Assembly (NCBI GenBank): GCA_018806985.1
Contig: JADANN010000462.1
Coordinates: forward strand, 2,471,501-2,535,500
Source: Angiostrongylus vasorum
Taxonomy: Eukaryota > Nematoda > Chromadorea > Rhabditida > Metastrongylidae
DNA: 64,000 bases
Direction: 5' to 3'
The notes beneath the pieces are model-generated. The model was given only the letters and a program-made list of their open reading frames with translations. It was not told where the DNA came from and did no database searches. Positions 49,380 through 61,005 of the stretch are shown one piece after another (within the stretch, counting starts at the first letter, position 1; each line of letters opens with the position of its first letter). The position numbers and the translations under genes are program-made.

Positions 49380-50345
49380 GGGTCCGTTGATCGTCGAGTG
49401 ACTTGAGCAGGGCTCGGTAAATCTTCCATTTTTTCCGTGTCACTTGCAAGTGTAGCCCAGTGGGTTATGCTCGCACTAGGGACTCTTAGAGCGTCATGTC
49501 TTTCTCCTAAGGCTCTCGTGAAGAACCCTGACCATCGTGTCGGTGGTCTTCCAACAGTACGTTTGACATCCCGAAGAATCCAGTTACTAACGGCTGTTGT
49601 CCACCGGTTGTCGTTCATGCGCATTACGTGTTCGGCCCACCATTGACAGTTTGGCGTATAGAATGGCGTCTTTGATTTTTGATCGCTCATGTAGATCACA
49701 ACCTCTGATCCCCTCCCTAATTTGCGTGATACGGGATATTCCAAGCATCATCCTTTCGACTGCGCGATGAATAACGCGGAGTGATCTTTAATCCTGCTTA
49801 CGTAGCGACTGGGTTTCTGACGCATACGTGAAGACAGGAAGAATCGTTTACTCGAACACATGGGCATGGAGTCGGGTGTTCCTTGTTCCTACTGCTGTAT
49901 TCTCAAGGTTCTTAAAAGCTCACCAAGTCGGTCGCTTCCTCCCTATTCAGCTGTGAAACTAAGTCTTTCATCATATTGACTTCCCGACCTGGACGTAGCA
50001 AGAGCGTTCAGAGGTGTTCATTTCGTTGAGCGGGAATAGAGTATGCGAAATAGTCCGTGCTTATGAAAATCGCTTCCGTGAGATTTATTGGAAGAACAAT
50101 TTTTCCACAGCCGTTATCAAAGTTGGCAAGCATTTATTCCGCCTGGTTAATGCCTGGTGTTAGAAGAACGACGTCATCGGCAAAGCAAAAATGGGTTAAT
50201 CGCCGACCATCGATTTTCACTCCCATGTTGTCTCATTTCAATGCTCATCTGACGTTCTCGAGGATCGCAGTAAACAATTTTTGTGATATGCTATCGCTTT
50301 GCCTGACCGCTCTTTTGACGTCGGTCGTAATATCGCTATAGAATG
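49380..50345 (-). mobile_element. RTE LINE, RT palm to 3' end, disrupted
   Basis: The minus strand carries FCFADDVVLLTPGINQAE at about 50155-50205, the reverse-transcriptase active-site region (FADD). Interrupted C-terminal sequence follows, then a 128-codon open piece (49744-49358) with [20 protein letters not shown] and RDVKRTVGRPPTRWSGFFTR. Several stops and frameshifts; inactive. Confidence 0.85.
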
Positions 50346-50375
50346 GTGATATTTTGGTTGTGGAACTTTTATATG

Positions 50376-50560
50376 TAGTGCAGTGGCTAGTAATGCTGTC
50401 GATCAGGAAACAAAGGCACTAGTTCGACCGCCTCCCCCAACGCTACCCTCCGATCCACGTGAGAATTCCTTAGCTTAGCTATCTCCAACACTGCATGAGA
50501 ATTGATGTGACCAGGATTCTACGAGACTCATAGAGAAGAAAGCCGAAACAACATGCAAAG
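50376..50560 (+). repeat. tRNA-derived SINE, family 2, decayed copy
   Basis: Head-like GTAGTGCAGTGGCTAGTAAT with AGTTCGACCGCC, followed by diverged sequence. Confidence 0.45.
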
Positions 50561-50571
50561 TAATTCTTCGT

Positions 50572-51075
50572 ATTCTTGTTGAGCAAACACGAGGTGTTAT
50601 TTTTATTCTTTATTCACGAACAAGCTGACGTTTCGGCGGATTTCGCTTTCCTCAGAGCCTGGAAAGGTCAGGTTGACAGCAATCTATTCGGGTAAACACC
50701 TCCATAACCAAACAGAGAAAACGCTGAACCAAAATTTCAATCACATTGAACACAGAGCCTCTGCACACTAACTCTGTGCGGTTGGTCTCCACATGAAATA
50801 TTTAGTGGAAGATCCTAGAAAGCGGTGAGTGTGCAAAAACTCCGTGTTCAATGTGATTGAAATTTTGGTCCAACATTTTCTCTGTTTGGTTATGGAGGCG
50901 TTTGACCGTGTAGATCGCAGTCAACTTGACCTTTCCAGGCTCTGAGGAGGGCGAAATCCGCCGAAACGTCAGCTTGAACGTAAATAAAGAAATAAAATAA
51001 CACCTCGTGTTTGCTAAACAAAAGCAGAAAGAATTATTCAATCAATGCCGAGGTTAATAGAAAGTCGGACGTGGG
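50572..51075. mobile_element. Foldback PLE element with hammerhead-like ends (copy 2)
   Basis: Same structure as 32220-32740. Its right half is nearly identical to that copy, ending GTTAATAGAAAGTCGGACGT in both. The left arm is more diverged. Hammerhead-like cores lie at about 50624-50664 (minus) and 50938-50975 (plus). Confidence 0.75.
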
Positions 51076-51084
51076 AGTTTAACA

Positions 51085-51180
51085 CGCGAAGTGTTCGAAG
51101 ACCTTTGTAGACCATGAAAGCGAGGGATGTGAATCGAATGCAAAAGTGCCGTGACACGCGTGGTAGACGTGATGAATAGT
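51085..51180 (+). repeat. SINE family 2, 3' fragment
   Basis: GTGTTCGAAGACCTTTGTAG, then CGAATGCAAAAGTGCC, match the family-2 tail only. Confidence 0.5.
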
Positions 51181-51397
51181 CATGTAATAAAAAAGAGATA
51201 CAAAGTAATCAAGGTAACTTGCCCAACTGAACCTCTGCTAGACGGGATCGAATCCATATTGCACGATTTTGCCGCAATAACGAAACCGTCGCTGATTTTC
51301 ATCATCACCCAACCACATACAAAGCTTACGACTCTTCATTATCAGATTGCTTTTTAGAACATAATAGAAGCAGCACTGACTAAAAAAATTCGCCAAT

Positions 51398-51666
51398 AAA
51401 GGATAAAGCTCTCGGCATTGATCAATCCGTGAGGAAAGCGCCATGCACTCGACTTCATTAAGCATCGCTGGAGGTGGTTCAATGCACATCTGGCCTTTAC
51501 AGGGAGTCGCGGTGGCCTACCGGTGTATCGAGCCAGTACTGCTATCCTCCCAGACAAGTCCGGTACCAATTTGCCGACCCTAGAGGGATGTAATGCTTGA
51601 TGGAGCATAGGCGCAGCGGTCGATTCCACGTGTGTATTGCCTCCGACCACTGCGCCACACGCGCCC
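51398..51666 (-). repeat. tRNA-derived SINE, family 1, copy 11 (pair C, left)
   Basis: Antisense copy with full core (CTCCCAGACAAGTCCGGTAC) and head at right (GCCACACGCGCCC). Part of the tRNA-like head near 51637 is deleted. Confidence 0.85.
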
Positions 51667-51886
51667 AATTCATCAATAGTGTCCTCAAACTGCCAGCCAA
51701 CGCAAGCGATGCCGTCTGTTGTGAAATTCAATCGGTGGTATCAACAATCTCTCATTGGTTTGACGGTAATCAACGATTTATGTCTGTTACCTACGAGGAG
51801 TAAAACCAATGTTATTATTGTCCATGAAATGTTGGTAAAGAACATGAAGTTGAAAAATAAGTGAATAATCAGGTATAGAGCAGTCA

Positions 51887-52147
51887 GGGCGCGTGTGGCG
51901 TAGTGGTCGGAGGCGCCCTGCAATACACATGGGATTCCCACGCCCCTGGCCCATGCCTTCCATCCCTCCGGAGTCGGCAAATTGGTAGCTGTGGGGATAG
52001 CAGCACTGGCTCCACACATCGGTAGGCCACTGCGAGTCATGTAATGTAAAGGGCCACACGCACCCTGACTGCTTATATATGCATTCAGTCACCTCCAAAC
52101 GATGCTTCATGAAGTCGAATGCGTGGAGGGCGCATCCCTAAGGAATT
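51887..52147 (+). repeat. tRNA-derived SINE, family 1, copy 12 (pair C, right)
   Basis: Sense copy with head GCGTGTGGCGTAGTGGTCGG. Its tail runs into a polypyrimidine microsatellite where other copies have GAGAGCTTTATCC. Confidence 0.85.
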
Positions 52148-52336
52148 TTCTCTCTCTTCTCTCCTCTTCCTCTTCTCCTTTCTTCTCTTCTCTTCTCTTC
52201 TCTCCTATTCCTCTTCTCCTTTCTTCTCTTCTCTTCTCTTCTCTCCTCTTCCTCTTCTCTTCTCTCTCTCTTCTCTTCTCTTCTCTTCTCTTCTCTTCTC
52301 TTCTTCTCTTCTCTCTTCTCTTCTCTTCTCCTCTTT
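52148..52336. repeat. (CTCTT)n polypyrimidine microsatellite
   Basis: Almost 190 bp of CTCTT/CTTCT repeats directly at the 3' end of a SINE. It creates long Ser/Leu- and Arg/Glu-only reading frames that are not genes. Confidence 0.95.
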
Positions 52337-52977
52337 TGAAATGGCCACATATTCCTTCGATTCTGGAAAAAGAAAAAAGAGAACGGAATTTACAATGCCC
52401 ATGTCACATAAGCATACATGATTTAACGTGATCTGGTTTAGAAACCTCGAGGAATCTACTGCGTACTTCTGTGATGTATAGCTTTGCATTTAAAGCTGTG
52501 TTATAAGACACTTTTTTTATACGATATCTAACCTGCTACGGACATAATGCCAGCAACAGGTTCTGCTACTAGGCCAGTCGATGTCCCTCATGCTTACAAT
52601 TTCGGCCATTCTGCTTAGAAGACGTTCTGTGATGGATAGAACATCGATTTGTTTGGTGCCAGCATGTCATTGTGGTGAAGTTTAGATCGTCTACAAACCA
52701 CTTCAAAGGCAACGTCAAAGATCCGCGTGAGATCATTTATTATAAAGTCTCTCTATGTTCTCTGAGCAACATCAAAAAAACTGTAGGCATTTGGAAGAAA
52801 AAAAATTGAAAGACTTAAACCGTTTACATCGAAATATGTCAGCTCACCGATATTTTTGCAGTGAACTGTTGCGTAATCAGTGCTACAGACACCCTTCCAA
52901 GTCGCTCGATTCACGTAATCTGAGTGGAAGAGAATACCCAGATCGTGAAACAAAAGTCTGTCAGAACTATGTCCATG
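52337..52977. other. Unassigned sequence
   Basis: No supported gene or recognised repeat. Confidence 0.35.
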
Positions 52978-53380
52978 TTAACTTTTTATTTGCTGCCTAC
53001 TACAATTTTACACGGCAGGGTATTATATGAAATACAACCATAACGACACAAAAATATTTGCAAAACTGCGGACCGCGGGTGCCTGCGGTAGAGATCAGAC
53101 ACGATACCACGCTTACTGAGGGCTAACGCGTCCACCATCACGCCACGCGGGTCCCTCCCGAGAAGAGCTTTCGTGCTCCCCAGATCAATCCCGTTAACGT
53201 GTGATTGCTGATGGTACTGGTAGATAGAAAAAACTAGCTGAGTGACAGGTAGAAACAAGGGACCCTCATGGTCTGGAGGTGAACGCGTTAGTCCCCAAAG
53301 GGGTAATATCGTGTTCGATCCCTACAGTAGGCACCTGTGGTCCGGAGTTTTGCAAATAATCTTGACATCGTTATGGCTCT
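52978..53380. repeat. Family-3/MITE copy, inverted arrangement
   Basis: TTAACTTTTTATTTGCTGCC (TIR-like), an antisense tRNA-like unit (GACCGCGGGTGCCTGCGGTA), then a sense unit with GTGTTCGATCCCTAC and GTGGTCCGGAGTTTTGCAAA. Confidence 0.65.
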
Positions 53381-53402
53381 ATTAGAACTGTTTGCACACG
53401 TG

Positions 53403-53642
53403 TCAGAATGTCGAGTACAGTACTGAGCCATCGCTGTAAACCTCCAACCCGCTTTGGTGAAATAGGTGTCCCATTTCTTTTCCCACAAACAACAATGTGA
53501 AATCGTCACCGTTCAAGACAAAGTGGGCCAATTCAAACCATCGTCTCACCTGACGAGCAAGTGATTTCAAGCGCTTTGCCCATCGCATTATATGCAGATT
53601 TGAATGCGTCGCCATTCTAAAGAATTGGGCTTTTTTATTCAT
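53403..53642 (-). CDS. Unidentified ORF, 79 codons
   Basis: Begins with ATG (MNKKAQFFRMATHSNLHIMR) and ends GLEVYSDGSVLYSTF and stop. The even residue mix (FVLNGDDFTLLFVGKEMGHL) looks coding, but no family or neighbouring exons were recognised. It may be one exon of a lost gene or transposon. Confidence 0.25.
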   Translation of the reverse strand: MNKKAQFFRMATHSNLHIMRWAKRLKSLARQVRRWFELAHFVLNGDDFTLLFVGKEMGHLFHQSGLEVYSDGSVLYSTF

Positions 53643-54089
53643 GTATTTCTTTCCTTGATGATATGCAGTCTCGTTTTAAAGGCACATAAGGGATGGCGAA
53701 CATCGATTGCGATGAATTTTCTTTTCCATAGTTTATTTCGCCACGAACACCTTTTTTTCTACAGTTTCTGTATTCGTTCGGAAGCTTATTCAACACAGAT
53801 GTTGTGCCATGTGTAGATCGGGAAAAATTATTCCCTATGTTTAATAGTAGTTTACAAAAAACCGTTCCTTGGACGAGTTGTTCGTCCGACGTATTGTACT
53901 TCGTACACAGAAATTCGACAGGACATCACGGCGCGATGTGATGGTGAGTGACTGCTATTTCGCTGTGATGTTTCATGCTAGTCGTATGGAATGGACGGAT
54001 TTTTAAGATGAGTTGCAAATCAAATTTCCTGACCACGGCAGCAATATGGTTAGATGATGGACCTAAGTAGAACACAGTAAATATTAACA

Positions 54090-54245
54090 TATGTACAACC
54101 ACAATGATGCTGAGATATTTGCAAAATTCCGGACCGCAGGTGTCTGCGGTGGGGAACGAACGCGCTATTACCCCTTCCGGGGGCTAACACGTTCACCACC
54201 ACACCATGCGGGTCCTTTATTTCGCCTGTCACCCAGCTAGTAACA
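54090..54245 (-). repeat. tRNA-like repeat (family 3), antisense
   Basis: AATGATGCTGAGATATTTGC, CCGGACCGCAGGTGTCTGCG, CGTTCACCACCACACCATGC; a close match to 47.7 kb without the TIRs. Confidence 0.7.
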
Positions 54246-54454
54246 TATACAACACTTCGCAGCCAAGCAAAGATTGCAACGGAGATTGTTTCGAAGTGGA
54301 AATGACCATCCCTGTACAAGAATCTAAGACTTCAGCGCGTTAAATCCACGAAGCATTCTGCACACATTCCAAGAATCCAAAAAATCAACCCCAAGAAGGA
54401 ATCCTCATTATCACCCATTGTCTCGAAAAAATATCTCGGGCTGATATCTTAGTG

Positions 54455-54712
54455 TGATAGGGATGCATTATCCATTCATGTAAACTCGGTGCGGTTGGTC
54501 TCCACGTGGAGGATCCAGTAGAAGACTCATAAAAAACGGTGATGTGCGAAGAAGCTGTTTTGCTTCCAATATGCGATTAGAATTTAGCCTATTTAGTTGT
54601 TCTGTTGAGATTATGGAGGTTATCTTCCCAAGCTCCAAAAAGGCAAAATCTTCTGGAACGTCTGCTATTTTAAACATATAGTAAAATAACAACCTTGTGT
54701 GTGCTGGTTAAG
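54455..54712 (+). mobile_element. PLE terminal fragment, diverged
   Basis: Follows the order of the right arm of the foldback copies (GTGCGGTTGGTCTCCACGTG to AACAACCTTGTGTGTGCTGG), but the hammerhead-like core is eroded. Confidence 0.5.
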
Positions 54713-55202
54713 AAGAGCAAAGTGTGTCGAATAGGTATTTTTAAATGTTTAACTCCTCAAATCTTACGGTTATTGAAAAGCTATCCCATTGTTATCGAAG
54801 AATTAGTATCGTTCACTAAGTGTTGCCTGCTATCGTTGGATCGCGGACGAGTTTTAGCAAGTTCTCAACAAACCTAAAATTAGGCGTTAGGCATTTTACG
54901 TATTAGGAAGTTGTTCCTGAGAGTCGAGATGCAATGTGAAACATGCGATATCACCTGTGATTTTAGCTAAGACTGAACTAACGCCACGATTAAGCAGTGC
55001 GATTCAAGAATACTTTCTGCAATAGCATTCTTCAGTAAAACAAATGAAACTAGAGGTCCTCATCAACACTGTGATGGTCCTCGTTCGTTCGACCAGTGGT
55101 CTGTTCCCAAACGCGGCAGATATGAATGAATGCTTAGCCGGTTCTTCCCCAAGTTAGTCGGTGATTAACAGGACTATAGGTGAAGAAGATGTTGTTTAAG
55201 CG

Positions 55203-55683
55203 AACTGACACCTATAACATAGTGGTTAGAGGTCACCTGCAATAGAAAAAACAGTCGTCTGTCCGACTCTTTGTCCAGAGCAAACCATGTCTCCACCACC
55301 CCACAATGAATACCGGACTGGTCAGGGGGGTATTAAGAAAACACTAGACTTATCACTACCCCGTCGTAAGTCATTCTATTGGTCAATTATGCGTTCAAGC
55401 ATTTCTGCGGTACTTTAAAGAGACGAATGCACGGTGCATTTTTATGGCATTGATCAACACCTAACGGCTTGACCGTTTATTCTTCACAGGTGGCTGGTGA
55501 TTTAGTTTTTTTTTGGCCAGACTTGCCTGGGAGGATAGTATCACTGAATCGATACATCGGTAGACCACTGCGAATCATTGTAAAGACCCGATATGCATTT
55601 AATCACCTCCAAACGATGTATAGTGACGTGCAATGCCTGGCGCATCCCTCAGGGAATGATCAACGCCGAGAGCTTTATCCTTT
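55203..55683 (+). repeat. tRNA-derived SINE, family 1, copy 13 (interrupted)
   Basis: Diverged head (CATAGTGGTTAGAGGTCACC) at 55214. The core and tail are clear only from 55515 (GGCCAGACTTGCCTGGGAGG) to GAGAGCTTTATCC. About 200 bp of unrelated or diverged sequence separates them. Confidence 0.6.
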
Positions 55684-57199
55684 AAGCAATGAGACCTTAT
55701 GACTGCAATGTCACCATTGCAAATTTACTAAGAACTCGAATAACATTCGTTCTAGGTCGACAGAGCATTGATGCTGATACGCGCTAGGTATTGAGGTATG
55801 CCGGCAAAGCGGTCTACGCTCTTGATCGGAAGCGTCTTCCAATTAAACACTTCCGATCGATTCCCGGATTAAAGCGATGTTAACAGTCTTGTGAATGCGA
55901 ATGATTTAACGTCGGTGACAATTGCCTTACACAGTCCGTTTCATCCATACTTCCTTCTCCCAAACTCGACGTCAATTACAGTCGATTCGCTGCTTTGCAA
56001 CGTAGGTAATTTCCGTGTAGTACACACGCAGTCAAACGATGAAGATAAGAGCGGAAATGTTTCCTCTTAGAAAGAAAGCGAATCCGAGAATTCGCATCTT
56101 CGACCTCAACTTAGATTACCAAAAAAATGTGCTTCTATGTCCGTGTAGAGGAGCTCAAGAACATGAATTCGAACAATCCGATGTACACGAAAAGTGGCTT
56201 CACCGTTGATATCCACAATTTTCTGGACTGACGATCAAAGAGATGCGTATGACAAAGTACTTTAAGAGTTTTTAGCCTCCGAAGCTTTCTATTATTCATA
56301 CAGTTAAGCAACTAGGAACTAGTAGTTCACAAAACTGTCCTCCTTTCTTGAAGCTTTGTTGAAGAAACTGAAGCCCAGCGTAGGATCTAACAGTGCCACT
56401 GTTTCCAGAACCCTCTTGAATCTTGCTTGAAAATATCTTTAATTTACAAAGAAAATGTCGGAATTAATAGGAATTTATTTCACCATCGAGGAGTTTTCAG
56501 AACATAGAGGACCACAAAATAAATGAATGTGGTTTGTGAAGGGAGGCAAGTGAAAGTCAACTATTAATTGTCAGAAATGAAGTGCAGAGACAAGGTGTGC
56601 TGATAAGCTAAGTAACGCTTTCGAAACCGGCCGCAAGTGTTATCAGCTTTATGGCACACTGATGTTTCGAAGTGATTGACAAGCGTCAGGTTTTCTTCAT
56701 GCCCTTCATTTTCTAGTCCTGTCTTCGATTCTCTGCCTTCACGCTTTTTACTAAATGATTGTGCTTAATGAGACTTTGCTTGACACGTGAATAGCCTATT
56801 TCCACTAAAAATCCTGCAGTTTCTCCCTTATATTTGGAACTCGCTTGTGTTTGAAACTCCTTTATATTTGAAACTTCCCTTGCTTGGCAAGATTTTTCGT
56901 ACAGTCTTGAAGAGCCTGGGTCTGAATGTTCTTGTGTGGACAGTATAAAAAAATCTGCCGGCAATTGTGGATATAAGGAAGGTTTGCCACATTGCAACTA
57001 AGTTTCTTCTAGGAAGGGATTGATTTATAGCATTTGTTTACTTTTAGCTGACCTTCTGTGGAACTGTCGGGCTTCTTGTTAGCTCAGTTTATTCTACGGG
57101 ATGTAAATCCTCCATGCGACGCACATGTGTTTCGCCTATGACTACTGCCACAGATTACACGAATTTTACGCATATATATACATACTTATTTAGTTATTT
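55684..57199. other. Unassigned sequence
   Basis: A 94-codon minus-strand frame near 56713-56997 lacks an ATG at its start. Nothing is supported as a gene. Confidence 0.35.
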
Positions 57200-57355
57200 C
57201 TACTACTGGACATCATGTAGTGATTATGGGACCACTTTTATTCGATTCGTTTTCATCCGTCCATATTCCACGAAGAGTTCTAGATTTGAATGTCTGTTCG
57301 GCTGTTACTTGATTTCTTGGTCTTTTTTTTTGAGTATTGTTGATAGAGTGGTCGT
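57200..57355 (-). repeat. SINE family 2, antisense fragment
   Basis: ATTCGATTCGTTTTCATCCG, CCACGAAGAGTTCTAG and TGTTCGGCTGTTACTTGAT complement the family-2 tail. Confidence 0.5.
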
Positions 57356-57571
57356 GTAGATTTTCTTTGAAATCTTGAGAAACCCCCTACGAAGACTTCT
57401 TCTCAGCTTTCATAACAGTCATTCCACATCTTTTTATAGGTTGGAGGGAATGAGCTGATCCCAGAGGATTTTCCTCCATTTCCCGAGCATGGAAAGATGG
57501 TTGAGCCGATGCGGGTTCGAACAAAGCTTTTCGCTTATTGAGTGGCTGCAAACCACTGAATTATCCATGTC

Positions 57572-57639
57572 CTATATGCATACATATATGCACATATATA
57601 TGTACGCATATATATATATACATATGCATATATATATGC

Positions 57640-57691
<52 letters not shown>

Positions 57692-57692
57692 A
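57572..57692. repeat. (AT)n/(CATATA)n microsatellite
   Basis: About 120 bp of TATATA and CATATA units; reading frames across it are Tyr/Ile repeats and not genes. Confidence 0.95.
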
Positions 57693-57993
57693 ATGCGCCG
57701 GCAAGCGGTTCGAAGTCACTGTCAGCGGATAAGTCCCACACCAAATTGTCTACTTATAAACTAGTGAAATTTCAAGACCATTGCAGACTGTGCAAATGTA
57801 GAAGGGATAATGCATCTATGCTTAATAAGCACTAGTTTCACCTGCTACTTCCATTGAGAACTCGATCGTGAGTACTCAGCAGGCGTAGGGAAGTAAAGGA
57901 AGGAAGCAAGGCGTCATCTGACCATGAAGTATGCGAGAGGCGCTGGTGGTGTGGATGTCTTTTTCAAAAAGGTCTTAAAATAAATAAAACGAG

Positions 57994-58251
57994 TAGAGCG
58001 TCAGGCTTTGATCAATCCCTAAGGCATGCGCCATGCATTCTGCTTCATTTGGCATTGTTGGAGGAGACTGAATGCATATCTGGCTTATAGCAGTAACTTT
58101 CGGTGGCTTACCGATGTACCACATCTGCTCTATCATATAAGTCTGGCACTAACTAACCGACAATGAAGAGCTCAACGAGTATGGACGTGGTTTCGAACCG
58201 AAGACCACGTGTGTATCGTGGAGCACCTCTAACCACTGTGCTGAACGCGCA
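57994..58251 (-). repeat. tRNA-derived SINE, family 1, copy 14
   Basis: Antisense, old copy: GCCATGCATTCTGCTTCATT, GACTGAATGCATATCTGG, head end CACTGTGCTGAACGCGC. Confidence 0.75.
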
Positions 58252-58559
58252 TCACAAAACAAGATCCTAGCAACGAAAATCTATCCCTCTGAACAGCCAA
58301 TAACGCTAGTCCGGGTGACTGGTCCCGGTTGCCTATGGAGAATCTATCTATGTAAGCCTGGAAAAGTTGTAAGCTACATCATTAACAGCTTGAATTCCGG
58401 AATTGATTCCAAGAGAAAAGTTAACGAACATCACATTGGGATCCACAGATTAGTGAAACAACACAGATTTCTCAGTGCATTACGACGATGGAAACATGAA
58501 TGGTTTCTCGCAATCCTAACTCCCTACTCAAAGCCGGTTCTAGAAGTGTCCCAGTAGAG

Positions 58560-59800
58560 GAAATCGTCGTATTCGAAAGCTTTTGTCAAACCCGGGTTGA
58601 TATTACTCTTGCTTTGCTTAAGATTCTCTTTCGTAAAGAGGCGATAGAGATAAGTAAAATCCAGGCCGAGAAGTCCCATAATCGTTATAAATTAGGAGCT
58701 ATTAACCCCTTAATCTAGCGCGATGGAAGATGGCTTCGGAAACATAGGAGAGGAATACGATAAGCTAATCCAACGCTTTCTCGTTAATGCTAAAAAGCCA
58801 AGAGTTTGGAAGACACTAAGAGATGTGTGTCTCGAGAATTGCTCGAGCTGATCCATGAACGTGGTATCACGAGTAGCCAATATTCTGGACGTAAACGAAA
58901 AAAAGAAGGCCTTCAGGACAAAGAAGACCGTGGCAAAAACTTAGAAATTATCTACCTCTTGTCCGGATAAGCTAGGTGGACCAGTACAGCGCACTGTTTC
59001 CATGCGATGAGAGAACAGTACTATGAAAGTGCCACAAACTCTTGCATTCATTAAATTGAAAAAAGCGAGGTGGGCATTCATTTATTTAGCGTACTCATTG
59101 AAAAGTAGAGGCTGTACTCGCCATCTAGATGTGCTCCGTGAATTGTAAAACAATTTCATAACTGGAGTTTCATTACTCTCCAGCGACATCGTCATCTACA
59201 GAAAAAGAGGTCTCCGACAAGGCGATATTATTTCTCTACATCTGTTTCCCACCTCTCCCAAAAATAACATTATAATAACACTCGAAAACTTAGATAAGAT
59301 AGTTTTACAGTGAAAGTTAATGGCTACAGATACACCAACTTTGATTTGCTGACGAAATCGCTGTAACATAAAGTATTAGCTAGTTTGACCAAATACATAG
59401 TGAATTATTTTAGTTCAGAGATGAGCAGGAAGAAGTACCTTATGAAACTTGCAGAAGCATTATGGATATAGTAAACAGGTCGGGAAACTACCCACTCCAT
59501 ATCCATCACCCTACTCTACGATTCCTCATGCGCAATGTACTCGTCAAAAATCTTCCGCCACGTAAGCAGGATGAAAGGTCATTCAGCGTTCAAAAGCGCT
59601 ACAAGATCATTCCTATATGCCATCGAGAGTGCTGCTGGAACTGTCGCGGATCACGTAGGTGAGAGAGGGATCCGAAATTCCGATCTGCGTTAACAATCAA
59701 AGATCGGTGACGTTGTTGTACACTCGAAAATTCGGAAGGCATGTGGGGACCGACACATGATGTAACACTTATCTCAGCAACAAAAAGCCTGCGTTCCATT
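58560..59800 (+). mobile_element. RTE LINE, heavily decayed
   Basis: Scattered RTE-like pieces in several plus-strand frames: GNIGEEYDKLIQRF near 58735, RGLRQGDIISLHLFPT near 59210 (RT region), RKQDERSFSVQKRYK near 59560, and IRNSDLR near 59670. Many stops and frameshifts. Closer to a fossil than the copies at 1 and 49.4 kb. Confidence 0.65.
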
Positions 59801-60038
59801 GAGGTTCTCTCCTTTTCAATTTTCGTGGTAATTACTTCTATTTTATGATTTGGCCGATTTTTGGTTCATCCATTTTTTTTCCAAACTTATTAGAACTCGT
59901 GAACACCTTCTCCAAATTGTTGTTCATCAAAAAAGCCGAGATGCTTTTCAGAGAAGCTTAAGAGCAAAACGACTTTAGTGGTTCTGACTCCGTGAGAAGT
60001 CTCTTCGTTTTAAAATTTGATCGTATAAAATTATCCAT

Positions 60039-60310
60039 TGGTGCGAATAGCACAGTGACAGTGATGCCGGTTATCACGAGCAAGGCTCTGGTTCGATTCC
60101 TCTCCGCTCCAATCAAGCCTCTCACTCCTCCGGGGTCGGAAAATTGATACCGGACTTGTCTGGGAAAGAATAACTCTGCAGTTCAATTGGGAACGCTCCA
60201 AACCGGCTGTTTCAGGACTCCAGGGAGAATTGCTCGACCAGCATTCTACGAAATTCAAGATGAAATGAAAATCCTTAAGCAGCAAGCAAAGCTACACGTA
60301 AAGGACGTGG
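60039..60310 (+). repeat. tRNA-derived SINE, family 2, copy with clear core
   Basis: Head GCGAATAGCACAGTGACAGT with B box GGTTCGATTCC. The core is CTCCGGGGTCGGAAAATTGA and ACCGGACTTGTCTGGGA, closest to the family-1 core. Tail GAAATGAAAATCCTTAAGCA, ending early. Confidence 0.8.
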
Positions 60311-61005
60311 GGTCGTAAAAAAATGAAAGCAAGTAAATTTATGCATCACTTCGATGTAATGAGCTATTCGCTCTGTATTTCTGTGTTCTTACTTGTTTTC
60401 ATAACAAGTTCTTTCGTCTTAAGCCACCATCTTGTGTTCACATCGTTAGGACAGTTGTCGATTAAGCATGAAGAGACCTGAATTATATTGAATCATATCC
60501 TTTTCATGGCAATCGCAGGCGACGTGCCAAGTTTCTCCTTAAAAGGTCGTTCGCCTCGCCGCATGTAACATTTCTATCCTTCTTTCTGAATCTTTCGTCG
60601 TCTACTACTAGCTTTCATTTTTCCCACGCGTTCAATCCATGCTGTCAGCTTCATTTTTACCAGCTGACTAATCTTCGTCTCACGTGGTCGTCCTTTTCTT
60701 TTTCTCCGTAGTCATTGATGTTCGTCGTTTTTCTAATGCAGTTGCGTTGGCAGGGAATGTATATGCAGCACTAAAAAGACAACCGAGTAAATTGGAAGTC
60801 GTAAAAAGTGTTCGCCTTTGATGGAAATGCGCCACTAACAAAGATGACATTAAATTCGTGACGTCTACTGACGCCTTTATGTCCACATCTGTCGCTGCTC
60901 CCAGAAACCTCCACTGTCGAAGCCAAGCTGAAATTGTCTGCAGTACTTGCAAAATTATTTATTTACTGACTTGTTATTGTTATTATTATTTATTACATGA
61001 TCTGA
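60311..61005. other. Unassigned sequence
   Basis: No supported gene. Confidence 0.35.

Noticed and set aside
52102..52489. Long Ser/Leu/Phe and Arg/Glu reading frames
   Set aside because: Translation of the CTCTT microsatellite.
57489..57764. Tyr/Ile-rich ORFs on both strands
   Set aside because: Translation of the AT microsatellite.
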